64,000 bases of DNA. Origin: Stakelama pacifica (GTDB lineage Bacteria > Pseudomonadota > Alphaproteobacteria > Sphingomonadales > Sphingomonadaceae). The notes below the pieces were generated by a model. It saw only the letters and a list, made by a program, of their open reading frames with translations, did no database searches and was not told where the DNA came from. The stretch lies in assembly GCF_004361835.1 (NCBI RefSeq), contig NZ_SNWD01000010.1, positions 62,001 through 126,000 of the forward strand. Reading direction: 5' to 3'. Positions 45,288 through 52,878 of this stretch are shown here, in pieces. Position numbers and translations under genes: made by a program. Each line of letters opens with the position of its first letter. Position 1 is the first letter of the stretch.

Positions 45288-46445
45288 TTACACACCGATA
45301 AGTTCCCGCCCGATCAGGTAACGCCGTATCTCGTTAGTGCCGGCACCGATATCGTATAACTTTGCGTCACGAAGAAGGCGCTCGACGGGCCATTCCTTGG
45401 TATAGCCCGCGCCGCCCAGCGCCTGGATCGCTTCCAGCGCCGATTTCACCGCATTCTCGGAAGCGAGCAGGATCGCGCCTGCCGCGTCGAAACGCGTCGT
45501 CTTCCCGGCATCGCAGGCGCGTGCCACCGAATAGACATAGGCACGCGCCGAATTGAGCGCGACATACATATCGGCGACCTTCGCCTGAATGAGCTGGAAA
45601 CTGCCGATCGGCGTCCCGAACTGGCTGCGTTCGCGGACATAGGGCAGAACGGTGTCGAGACAGGCCTGCATGATACCCAGCGGCCCCGCAGCAAGCACGG
45701 CGCGTTCATAGTCGAGCCCGCTCATCAGCACCGTAGCGCCGCGATTGACTTCGCCCAGCACATTTTCGGCCGGAACTTCGCAATTGTCGAAGACCAGCTC
45801 GGCGGTGTCCGAACCGCGCATGCCCATTTTGTCGAGCTTTTTCGAAACCGAGAAACCGGCGAAATCGCGCTCGATCAGAAATGCGGTGATTCCCTTCGGT
45901 CCCGCGTCGGTATCGGTCTTGGCATAGACCACCAGCGTATTGGCTTCCGGAGCGTTGGTGATCCAGAATTTGGTACCGTTCAGCACATAGGCGTCATTGC
46001 CCTTCGCTTCCGCCTTGAGCTTCATCGAGATGACATCGGAGCCCGATCCGGCCTCTGACATGGCAAGGCTGCCGACATGTTCGCCGGAGATCAGCTTGGG
46101 CAGATAGCGCTTTTTCTGGTCCGCATTGCCCCAGCGGCGGATCTGGTTGATGCACAGATTGGAATGCGCGCCGTAGGACAGCCCGATCGAGGCCGAGGCG
46201 CGCGAAATTTCCTCCATCGCCACGCAATGTTCGAGATAGCCGAGCCCCAGACCGCCAAATTCCTCCTCGACCGTGATGCCGTGAAGACCCAGCTCGCCCA
46301 TTTGCGGCCATAGTTCGCGGGGAAATTTGTTGGTTTCGTCCACCTCTGCCGCGATCGGTGCGATTTTGTCGGCGGCAAAGCGCTGCGTGGTGTCGCGGAT
46401 CATATCGGCGGTTTCGCCGAGCGCGAAATCCATGGTCGGTTGCAT
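45288..46445 (-). CDS. ivd: isovaleryl-CoA dehydrogenase
   Basis: A 385-residue acyl-CoA dehydrogenase oxidising isovaleryl-CoA to 3-methylcrotonyl-CoA, the step before MCC in leucine degradation. The FAD/substrate signatures [18 protein letters not shown] and [18 protein letters not shown] are typical of the isovaleryl subgroup. Conserved later regions are [35 protein letters not shown], containing the isovaleryl-type catalytic Glu (LDYER), and [35 protein letters not shown]. The ATG at 46445 has AGGAG 5 nt upstream, better than 46466. The CitE-like lyase gene lies immediately upstream. Confidence 0.92.
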   Translation of the reverse strand: MQPTMDFALGETADMIRDTTQRFAADKIAPIAAEVDETNKFPRELWPQMGELGLHGITVEEEFGGLGLGYLEHCVAMEEISRASASIGLSYGAHSNLCINQIRRWGNADQKKRYLPKLISGEHVGSLAMSEAGSGSDVISMKLKAEAKGNDAYVLNGTKFWITNAPEANTLVVYAKTDTDAGPKGITAFLIERDFAGFSVSKKLDKMGMRGSDTAELVFDNCEVPAENVLGEVNRGATVLMSGLDYERAVLAAGPLGIMQACLDTVLPYVRERSQFGTPIGSFQLIQAKVADMYVALNSARAYVYSVARACDAGKTTRFDAAGAILLASENAVKSALEAIQALGGAGYTKEWPVERLLRDAKLYDIGAGTNEIRRYLIGRELIGV

Positions 46446-46521
46446 CGTCACTCCTAAACTTCTCATATTTCTATGGCGAGGCGATTAGCCGGTGGCGAGG
46501 CGAAGGTCCATGGCGCGCGGT

Positions 46522-47370
46522 TCAGGCGGCGCTGTCGTTCCGGGGTGCCGCCACCGCGTCGGCGAGCGCGAGGATCCGTCTGGCATCATCGACATGAAGC
46601 TGCTCGACCATCTGCCCGTCGATCCGTGCGACGCCAAGCCCCTGTGCCCGCGCAGCATCCCATGCGGTCACGATCGAACGAGCACGCTCGATTTCTCCGG
46701 CATCAGGCGCGAAAATGCGGTTGGCCGTGTCGATCGTCGATGGATGGACCAGAGTCTTTCCGTCAAAACCCATATCGCGCCCCTGCATGCAGTCGCGTTC
46801 AAATCCTTCGGCATCGTCCAGGTCGAGATACACCCCGTCGATCGCGGCTCGCCCGAAGGCTCGCGCTGCGAGAAGGATCGACGCCAATGCGGGCAGCAAC
46901 GGCGCCCGGCCCGGCACATGGCGGGCGTGCAGATCCTTGGCGAGATCGTTGGTGCCCGCGATCAGCCCGGCAACCGAAGACACGCCAGCGATTTCACCTG
47001 CTCTTAAAACGCCGAGCGGCGTTTCGATCATGCACCACAAAGCAAGCGAGGTCCGCGTTTCGGCTTCGGCAAGCATCGCCGCGCTCTCGACCTTGGGAAG
47101 CAGCAGGCCGTCGAGCGGAAGGCGCGCGGCGAGCGCAAAATCCTCCGCAATCCGCAGCCCGCCGACGCGAAGGATGAGTTCGCAATGCCGTTTCTCCCAG
47201 CCGGAAACTGCCTGCTCGATCGCATCGCGCGCTGCCGCTTTGCGATCGGGGGCGACCGCATCCTCCAGATCGATGATGATCGAATCGACGGGCAGGGTCT
47301 TGGCCTTTTCAAGCGCGCGGGCCTTGTCGCCGGGAACATAGAGCATGGAACGGCGTGGGCGGGTCGACAT
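46522..47370 (-). CDS. HpcH/HpaI aldolase / CitE-like CoA ester lyase
   Basis: A 282-residue TIM-barrel protein of the CitE/malyl-CoA lyase family. Visible motifs: SMLYVPGDKARALEKAKTLP, the metal-binding IIDLEDAVAPDRK, LWCMIETPLGVLRAGEIA, GTNDLAKDL and GKTLVHPSTIDTANRIFAPD. Relatives cleave citryl-, malyl- or methylmalyl-CoA or hydrolyse malyl-CoA. The ATG at 47370 has AGGAG 7 nt upstream and starts the conserved sequence. It is placed upstream of ivd (76 bp) on the same strand, so the product may act on an intermediate of branched-chain acyl-CoA breakdown or on its acetyl-CoA products. The exact substrate is unknown. Confidence 0.82.
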   Translation of the reverse strand: MSTRPRRSMLYVPGDKARALEKAKTLPVDSIIIDLEDAVAPDRKAAARDAIEQAVSGWEKRHCELILRVGGLRIAEDFALAARLPLDGLLLPKVESAAMLAEAETRTSLALWCMIETPLGVLRAGEIAGVSSVAGLIAGTNDLAKDLHARHVPGRAPLLPALASILLAARAFGRAAIDGVYLDLDDAEGFERDCMQGRDMGFDGKTLVHPSTIDTANRIFAPDAGEIERARSIVTAWDAARAQGLGVARIDGQMVEQLHVDDARRILALADAVAAPRNDSAA

Positions 47371-47474
47371 GGCTTGCTCTCCTTTCGCGCGAATTCGCCG
47401 GTGGGAATCGATCGGGCAGCGATAGCAGCGATTCCGGGCACGAACAGCGCCGGGTGCCCGACCGCTGCCCACCA

Positions 47475-47990
47475 TCAGGCGTTGCGCACGCCCGACAGCA
47501 ATTCCGGGTCGAAATCATCGCCATGCAGCACCGAAATATCGCCGGTGGTTTCGAGAACGACCGCGCGCACTTTGGACAGTTGGAGCGCATTTGCGGCGCG
47601 AAGCTTTGCGATGACGTCGCTTTTTGCCACCCGGCTTTCGGTCAGCGCCGATTCGATGAACCGGCCGTCGCGCATCAGCAGCACCGGTTCATTCTCGACC
47701 GTTCGCTGCGCATAGGTGGATTTTCTGCGCATCTTCGCCAGAACGAACTGCATGGCGAGCAGCGCGAATATGGCTATCCCCGCCTGAAGAAAGGCGGGCC
47801 ATGCGCTTGATGAGGCAGCGGTCGCGAGAAGCGATCCGACCGCCAGAGTGACCACGAAATCGAACGCGGTCATTTTCGAAAAGGCGCGAAGCCCGATGAA
47901 CCGTACGACCAGAATCACCCAGGCAAGGCCGATCATGGCGAGAACAAGACCGCGCAGCAGCGCGTCGGGAGTGGGGGACAGGCCGAACAT
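47475..47990 (-). CDS. DUF421 domain-containing protein (YetF-like)
   Basis: A 171-residue membrane protein with three N-terminal helices (about 9-28, 37-57, 60-83) and a C-terminal cytosolic domain. The segments RFIGLRAFSKMTAFDFVVTLAVGSLLA and PVLLMRDGRFIESALTESRVAKSDVIAKLR are the DUF421/YetF signatures. The long frame running to 48179 is trimmed at the ATG at 47990, where family sequence starts. Bacillus YetF relatives have been linked to phospholipid synthesis, but function here is unknown. It is divergent from the DCC-family gene. Confidence 0.82.
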   Translation of the reverse strand: MFGLSPTPDALLRGLVLAMIGLAWVILVVRFIGLRAFSKMTAFDFVVTLAVGSLLATAASSSAWPAFLQAGIAIFALLAMQFVLAKMRRKSTYAQRTVENEPVLLMRDGRFIESALTESRVAKSDVIAKLRAANALQLSKVRAVVLETTGDISVLHGDDFDPELLSGVRNA

Positions 47991-48078
47991 GATAGACAGT
48001 ACGCATGAATCGCGGCTTGGATGCGTCGGCAGCGCAATCGCCCGATGCAATCGGGCATAGCCGCCCCATATAGCGGGT

Positions 48079-48444
48079 ATGAGCCGATTGATCGTCTGGC
48101 ACGATGGAGCATGTCCGCTATGCGCGGCGGAGATCGCGCTGATGCGTCGACTGGACCGGCGCGGTGCGATCTGCTTCATCGATGCGCAGGCGGCGAGGGA
48201 TGAAGCCTGCCCGGTCGATCGCGCTGAATTGCTGGCGCGTTTTCATGCGAGCGAGGATGGCCGGCTGCTTTCCGGCGCTGCGGCCTTTGCGGCGATGTGG
48301 CGCGCCATACCGCTGTTGCGCCCGCTGGGCCTTGCCGCGCGCTCGCCGCTGATTCTGAGCATTCTGGAGCGCGGCTACCGTCGGTTTTTGCGGGCCCGCC
48401 CGAAACTGCAACGCTTATTCCGTGAGAAGAGACCGACAGCATGA
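48079..48444 (+). CDS. thiol-disulfide oxidoreductase DCC family protein (DUF393)
   Basis: A 121-residue protein of the DCC1-like/DUF393 family, with the signature WHDGACPLCAAEI at residues 7-19 (D-G-x-C-P-x-C), a CxxC-type redox pair in a thioredoxin-like setting. Later conserved features are RLLSGAAAFAAMWRAIPLLRPL and a basic C-terminus. The partner is unknown. It overlaps the ABC1-kinase gene by four bases (ATGA), so the two products are probably coupled. Confidence 0.8.
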   Translation: MSRLIVWHDGACPLCAAEIALMRRLDRRGAICFIDAQAARDEACPVDRAELLARFHASEDGRLLSGAAAFAAMWRAIPLLRPLGLAARSPLILSILERGYRRFLRARPKLQRLFREKRPTA

Positions 48445-49781
48445 GTGACGACAGCGACGCGCGTTCGCGCGGGCGGCAGGTGCCGCGTGGCCGGATTTCG
48501 CGCTTCGGTGCGTTCGGCCGGCTTGCGGGAGGCGTCGCTGGCGGCATGGCGGCGGAGGGCGTCCGGCGTCTTGCCGGGGGTGAGCGGCCCAATATGCGTG
48601 ATATGCTGCTCACCCCGGCCAATATCGGCAAGGTAGCCGACCGGCTGTCGCATCTGCGCGGCGCGGCGATGAAGCTCGGCCAGATGATCTCGATGGATGC
48701 GGGCGATATGCTGCCGCCGGAGCTCGCCGATATCATGGCGAGGCTGCGCGACAATGCGCATCATATGCCGCCCGCCCAGTTGCAGAAGGTGCTGGCGCGC
48801 GAATGGGGAAGCGACTGGCGCACCCGGTTTCAACGGTTCGATGCCCGGCCGATCGCCGCTGCCTCGATCGGGCAGGTGCACCGCGCGGTGGCGCTGGACG
48901 GGCGCGAACTCGCGATCAAGGTGCAATATCCGGGCGTGCGCGAAAGCATCGATTCGGATGTCGATAATGTCGCCGCACTGCTCCGGATATCGGGGCTGCT
49001 CCCGCGTGAGCTCGATATCGCGCCGCTGCTCGAAGCGGCAAAGGTGCAGCTTGCCGAAGAAGCCGATTATGCGCGCGAAAGCGAGCAGATGGCGCGTTTC
49101 GGCGAATTGCTGGCCGATCGCCCCGAATTTCTGGTGCCGGTGCCCGCGCCGGACTTCACGACCGGACAGGTGCTTGCCATGACCTATCTGGAGGGGCGCC
49201 CGATCGAGGCGCTGGAAAGCGAGCCGCAGGCGGTGCGCGATTCGGCGATGGCGATGCTGATCGGGCTGGTGCTGCGCGAATTGTTCGAGTTCGGCGTGAT
49301 GCAGACCGACCCTAATTTCGCCAATTATCGCTATCAACCGGATACGGGGCGGCTGATCCTGCTCGATTTCGGCGCGGCTCGGCCCGTCGCGCCTGCAACG
49401 ACCGCGGGATATCGGCGGCTGCTCGAAAGCGGATTATCGAACGATCGCGATGCGGTGCGCGACGCCGCCATCGCCGCAGGCTTTCTGGGCGAAGCAGCTG
49501 CCGAGCGGCATCGGGTGCTGGTGAACCGGATGATCGATATCATCCTTGGCGAACTCAACCGGGCAGGACCTTTCGATTTCGGTGACCGGCGGTTCGTCGC
49601 CACGCTGCGCGAGGATGGCGGCGAGATCGCCGCCGATCGTGCGACCTGGCACGTCCCGCCCGCCGACATATTGTTCGTGCAGCGCAAGATCAGCGGCACC
49701 GCGCTGCTCGCCGCGCGGCTGAAGGCGCAGGTTGATGTTCGCGCGATGGTTGAGCGCGAGCTTGCGCGAACGCGCGGCTAA
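48441..49781 (+). CDS. ABC1 kinase family protein (AarF/UbiB/COQ8-like)
   Basis: A 446-residue atypical kinase of the ABC1/ADCK family. The family-specific KxGQ motif is present in LRGAAMKLGQMISMD, followed by AAASIGQVHRAVALDGRELAIKVQYPGV (Ala-rich P-loop and ATP-binding Lys), EADYARESEQM, and the catalytic loop QTDPNFANYRY with the metal-binding LLDFGAARPV. Members support ubiquinone biosynthesis or lipid homeostasis. The sequence looks closer to the COQ8/ADCK3 group than to E. coli UbiB, lacking the two C-terminal membrane helices. It overlaps the DCC gene start-to-stop. Substrate unknown. Confidence 0.88.
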   Translation: MSDDSDARSRGRQVPRGRISRFGAFGRLAGGVAGGMAAEGVRRLAGGERPNMRDMLLTPANIGKVADRLSHLRGAAMKLGQMISMDAGDMLPPELADIMARLRDNAHHMPPAQLQKVLAREWGSDWRTRFQRFDARPIAAASIGQVHRAVALDGRELAIKVQYPGVRESIDSDVDNVAALLRISGLLPRELDIAPLLEAAKVQLAEEADYARESEQMARFGELLADRPEFLVPVPAPDFTTGQVLAMTYLEGRPIEALESEPQAVRDSAMAMLIGLVLRELFEFGVMQTDPNFANYRYQPDTGRLILLDFGAARPVAPATTAGYRRLLESGLSNDRDAVRDAAIAAGFLGEAAAERHRVLVNRMIDIILGELNRAGPFDFGDRRFVATLREDGGEIAADRATWHVPPADILFVQRKISGTALLAARLKAQVDVRAMVERELARTRG

Positions 49782-49851
49782 ACACGCTCGCCCCGGCCGA
49801 AATCATCGGATATGCGAGCCCGATATCGGACGCGGTTAAGGGAAATACGCT

Positions 49852-50619
49852 ATGCTGGAAGTCTGTGTCGATGACGCTGCCGGGATCGATGCGGCCTTGA
49901 GCGGCGGCGCGGACCGGCTGGAACTGGCATCCGCGCTTGCGCTTGGCGGACTGACCCCGCCCGAATCGCTGGTTCGCTATGCCACCCGGCAGCCGATTGC
50001 GGTGCATCTGCTCGCCCGTCCGCGCGACGGCGGTTTTCGCTATGGTGCCGCTGACGCCGCGCTGGTCGCCGACGATATCCGCCTTGCCGCCGAAGCGGGG
50101 CTGGCGGGCGTGGTCATCGGCGCGAGCGGTGAGGATCGTACGCTGGACGAGGGGTTGCTCAGCCAATGGGTCGCGCATGCCCGTGCGCTGGGAGAGGCAC
50201 GCGGAGCGCCGCTGTCGCTGACCCTGCACCGCGCGTTCGATCTGTGTCCCGATCTCGACGCAGCGCTCGACAGCGCAATCGCGCTCGGGTTCGACCGTAT
50301 TCTGACCTCGGGTGGAGCGCCGCGCGCGCCGGATGCGCTGCCAGTTCTGGCGCGACTGCATCAGCGCGCCGGGGGACGGATCATCCTGCTTGCCGGAAGC
50401 GGGGTCGACCCTTCCAATGCCGAAGCGATTCTGGCGACCGGCGTGCGCGAACTGCATTCCTCCTGCAGCACCGCTGCCGCTATGCATGACGATACGAGTC
50501 CTGAGGTCCGTTTTGGTTTCGAACCGGCCGGAAAGAAGCGGACAGACGCGCGAAAAGTAGCGGAAATGCGCCAGATTATTTCACAGGTGCGATATAACTT
50601 GAACCATACCAATACCTAA
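49852..50619 (+). CDS. cutC: CutC family protein
   Basis: A 255-residue TIM-barrel protein of the CutC family, historically called copper homeostasis protein, with a debated role. Signatures: MLEVCVDDAAGIDAALSGGADRLELASALALGGLTP, HLLARPRDGGFRY, GVVIGASG, LTLHRAFDLC and RILTSGGAPRA, ILLAGSGVDP, ELHSSCS. Cysteine/histidine positions are as in the family. It is followed after 39 bp by nagB-II, nagA and the GlcNAc PTS genes on the same strand, so it probably belongs to the amino-sugar unit rather than to copper handling. That is inference from position. Confidence 0.86.
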   Translation: MLEVCVDDAAGIDAALSGGADRLELASALALGGLTPPESLVRYATRQPIAVHLLARPRDGGFRYGAADAALVADDIRLAAEAGLAGVVIGASGEDRTLDEGLLSQWVAHARALGEARGAPLSLTLHRAFDLCPDLDAALDSAIALGFDRILTSGGAPRAPDALPVLARLHQRAGGRIILLAGSGVDPSNAEAILATGVRELHSSCSTAAAMHDDTSPEVRFGFEPAGKKRTDARKVAEMRQIISQVRYNLNHTNT

Positions 50620-50627
50620 CTTATTGG
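50609..50627. promoter_or_regulatory. inverted repeat upstream of nagB-II, candidate operator
   Basis: CCAATA-N7-TATTGG, a perfect 6-bp inverted repeat, spans the cutC stop codon and the start of the 39-bp gap to nagB-II. Size and symmetry suit a dimeric regulator. It differs from the GTTAC-N5-ATGTA sites near the GntR gene, so it could serve another regulator or be chance. Confidence 0.35.
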
Positions 50628-50658
50628 ATACCCTTCCAGCTTTAGGAAAGGGGGCAGC

Positions 50659-51723
50659 GTGGTAGAGGGCACCGCCGGTCCGGCATCCGAACGGGATGTC
50701 GCGACCACATTGATGGATCGGGAAGCTGCCGAAAGCGGTGCCGCTGTCGGCCGGATGATCGAAGCGAACCTGACGCGGCTGACGGCTCTCGGGGAACGGC
50801 TTCGCGCCGCGCCGCCTGCGCGGATCGTCACCATTGCGCGCGGATCGTCGGATCATGCAGCTACCTATGGCAAATATCTGATCGAAACGATGATCGGAGT
50901 GCCGGTCGCATCGGCCGCGCCGTCGGTCGCATCGGTCTTTTCGGCGAACGTCGCGGAGGAGCCGGCAACGCTTTGCATCGCCATTTCGCAGAGCGGACGC
51001 AGTCCCGATCTGCTCGCCACGGTAACGGCCCAGCGCGCAGCGGGCGCGCACATCGTGGCGCTGGTCAATGACGAGCAGTCGCCGCTGGCGCAGCAGGCCG
51101 ATACGCTGGTCGCGCTCAGCGCAGGACCGGAAAAATCGGTGGCCGCGACCAAATCCTATATCACCGCGCTCGCGGCGCAGGCGTTGATGGTTGCGCTCTG
51201 GTCGGAAAACGAAGCGTTGCTGACGGCTGTGAACTCCTTGCCCGGCGAACTGGAGCGGGCGTGCGGGCTCGACTGGAGCAGCGCGGTGCCGGCGCTTCGC
51301 GATGCGACCAATATGTTCGTGATCGGGCGCGGCTACAGTTTCGGTATCGCGCAGGAAGCGGCGCTGAAGTTCAAGGAAACCTGCGCGCTGCATGCCGAAG
51401 CGTTCAGCGCGGCGGAGGTTCGCCACGGGCCGATGACGATCGTTCGCGCCGGATTTCCGGTGCTTGGCTTTGCGACATCCGACACGGCGGGCGATAGCGT
51501 GCGCGAAGCAGCGCAGGAATTTGCTGCGCGCGATGCATTGCTGCGCGTCGCCGATCCGGCGGGTAACGGAGAAGCCGCGCTTCCCGCCATTCCGGCCCAT
51601 CCGGCCATCGAACCGATCCTGATGGTCCAGAGCTTTTATCGCATGGTCAATGCGCTGGCGCTGGCACGCGGCATGGACCCCGACAAGCCGCAATATCTGA
51701 GCAAGGTGACGGAAACGCGATGA
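50659..51723 (+). CDS. SIS domain glucosamine-6-phosphate deaminase, NagB-II type
   Basis: A 354-residue protein with two SIS (sugar isomerase) domains, resembling the isomerase half of GlmS without its glutaminase domain. Motifs: ARGSSDHAATYGKYLIE, SQSGRSPDLLATV, AATKSYITALAAQ, GRGYSFGIAQEAALKFKETCALHAEAFSAAEVRHGPM. In nag clusters this type is NagB-II, which converts glucosamine-6-P to fructose-6-P and ammonia. The GTG at 50659 has AGGGGG 5 nt upstream. The stop overlaps the nagA start (ATGA). The pathway position is supported by nagA, ptsP and nagE following in the same unit. Confidence 0.88.
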   Translation: MVEGTAGPASERDVATTLMDREAAESGAAVGRMIEANLTRLTALGERLRAAPPARIVTIARGSSDHAATYGKYLIETMIGVPVASAAPSVASVFSANVAEEPATLCIAISQSGRSPDLLATVTAQRAAGAHIVALVNDEQSPLAQQADTLVALSAGPEKSVAATKSYITALAAQALMVALWSENEALLTAVNSLPGELERACGLDWSSAVPALRDATNMFVIGRGYSFGIAQEAALKFKETCALHAEAFSAAEVRHGPMTIVRAGFPVLGFATSDTAGDSVREAAQEFAARDALLRVADPAGNGEAALPAIPAHPAIEPILMVQSFYRMVNALALARGMDPDKPQYLSKVTETR

Positions 51724-52859
51724 CCAGGTTCAGTTTCCGGAACGGCGGTATCATTACCCCGGAAGGTGCGCTGAGCGGCGCGACGATCGAGGTTTCGAAC
51801 GGGCGGATCGCCGATATTGCGCCGCTGTCCGCCGATGCGGATATCGTGATCGACCTTGACGGCGGCTGGCTGGTGCCCGGCTTCATCGATGTGCAGGTCA
51901 ATGGCGGCGGCGGCGTCCTGTTCAATGATGCGCCGACTGTTGAAGGCATGGCGGCGATCGCCCGGGCGCATGCCCGGTTCGGCACCACCGCGCTGCTTCC
52001 CACGCTGATCAGCGACGGCAGCGATGTCATCGCGCGCGCGCTGGATGCACTGGACGCGGCAATGGCCGCCGGGGTTCCCGGCGTGGTCGGCGCGCATATC
52101 GAAGGCCCGGTATTCAACGAAAAGCGGCACGGCATTCATGATCCGGCGCGCGTCCGCCGCTTTGACCCCGAACTGATCGAGCTGCTTGCGCGACCGCGCG
52201 CAGGGGTGCGGCTGGTGACGCTTGCCCCCGAAAAGGTCGAGCGCGATCAGATCGCACGCCTGATCAATAGCGGCATATTGCTCAGCATCGGCCATAGCGA
52301 TGCGGATTATGAGACGGCGCGCAGCGCCATCGATGCGGGCGTCACCGGCATCACGCATCTGTACAATGCGATGTCGCCGCTCCATCATCGCGCGCCGGGA
52401 ATTGTGGGCGCCGCGCTGGAGGATGACCGCGTCTATTGCGGACTGATCGCTGATGGTTTTCACGTCCACGACGCCGCGTTGCGCGTGGCATTGCGTGCCC
52501 GTCCCCGCGACCGGATGATGCTGGTCACTGACGCCATGCCCTGTGTCGGAGGCGACGGATCGGGCAGTTTCGACCTTCAAGGGCGGACCATTCATGTTGA
52601 GGCCGGGCGGTGCTTCGGCGATGACGGCACGCTGGCCGGGTCGGCGCTGGACATGGCAAGCGCGTTTCGCAACGCGGTCACTCGCCTTCACGTCACGCCC
52701 GAACATGCCGTTGCGCTGAGCGCGACCAATCCCGCAGCATTTCTGGGCCTGTCGTACGAACGCGGCGCGCTCGCTTGTGGCCTTGTCGCCGACTGGGTGC
52801 AGCTCGATGCTGATTTCCGCCATGTCGATACCTGGATCGGCGGGAACCGATTTTCCTGA
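51720..52859 (+). CDS. nagA: N-acetylglucosamine-6-phosphate deacetylase
   Basis: A 379-residue amidohydrolase removing acetate from GlcNAc-6-P. The residues of the metal and substrate site are visible: FIDVQVNGGGGVLFND, the metal Glu in HIEGPVFNEKRHGIHD, His in SIGHSDADYE, His in GITHLYNAMSPLHHRAPG, and the catalytic Asp in MLVTDAMPCVGG. Length is usual. It is coupled to nagB-II by the ATGA overlap and followed after 19 bp by the EIIA-HPr-EI fusion gene. Cytosolic. Confidence 0.95.
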   Translation: MTRFSFRNGGIITPEGALSGATIEVSNGRIADIAPLSADADIVIDLDGGWLVPGFIDVQVNGGGGVLFNDAPTVEGMAAIARAHARFGTTALLPTLISDGSDVIARALDALDAAMAAGVPGVVGAHIEGPVFNEKRHGIHDPARVRRFDPELIELLARPRAGVRLVTLAPEKVERDQIARLINSGILLSIGHSDADYETARSAIDAGVTGITHLYNAMSPLHHRAPGIVGAALEDDRVYCGLIADGFHVHDAALRVALRARPRDRMMLVTDAMPCVGGDGSGSFDLQGRTIHVEAGRCFGDDGTLAGSALDMASAFRNAVTRLHVTPEHAVALSATNPAAFLGLSYERGALACGLVADWVQLDADFRHVDTWIGGNRFS

Positions 52860-52878
52860 GCCTCCGATTTTTCGAACC

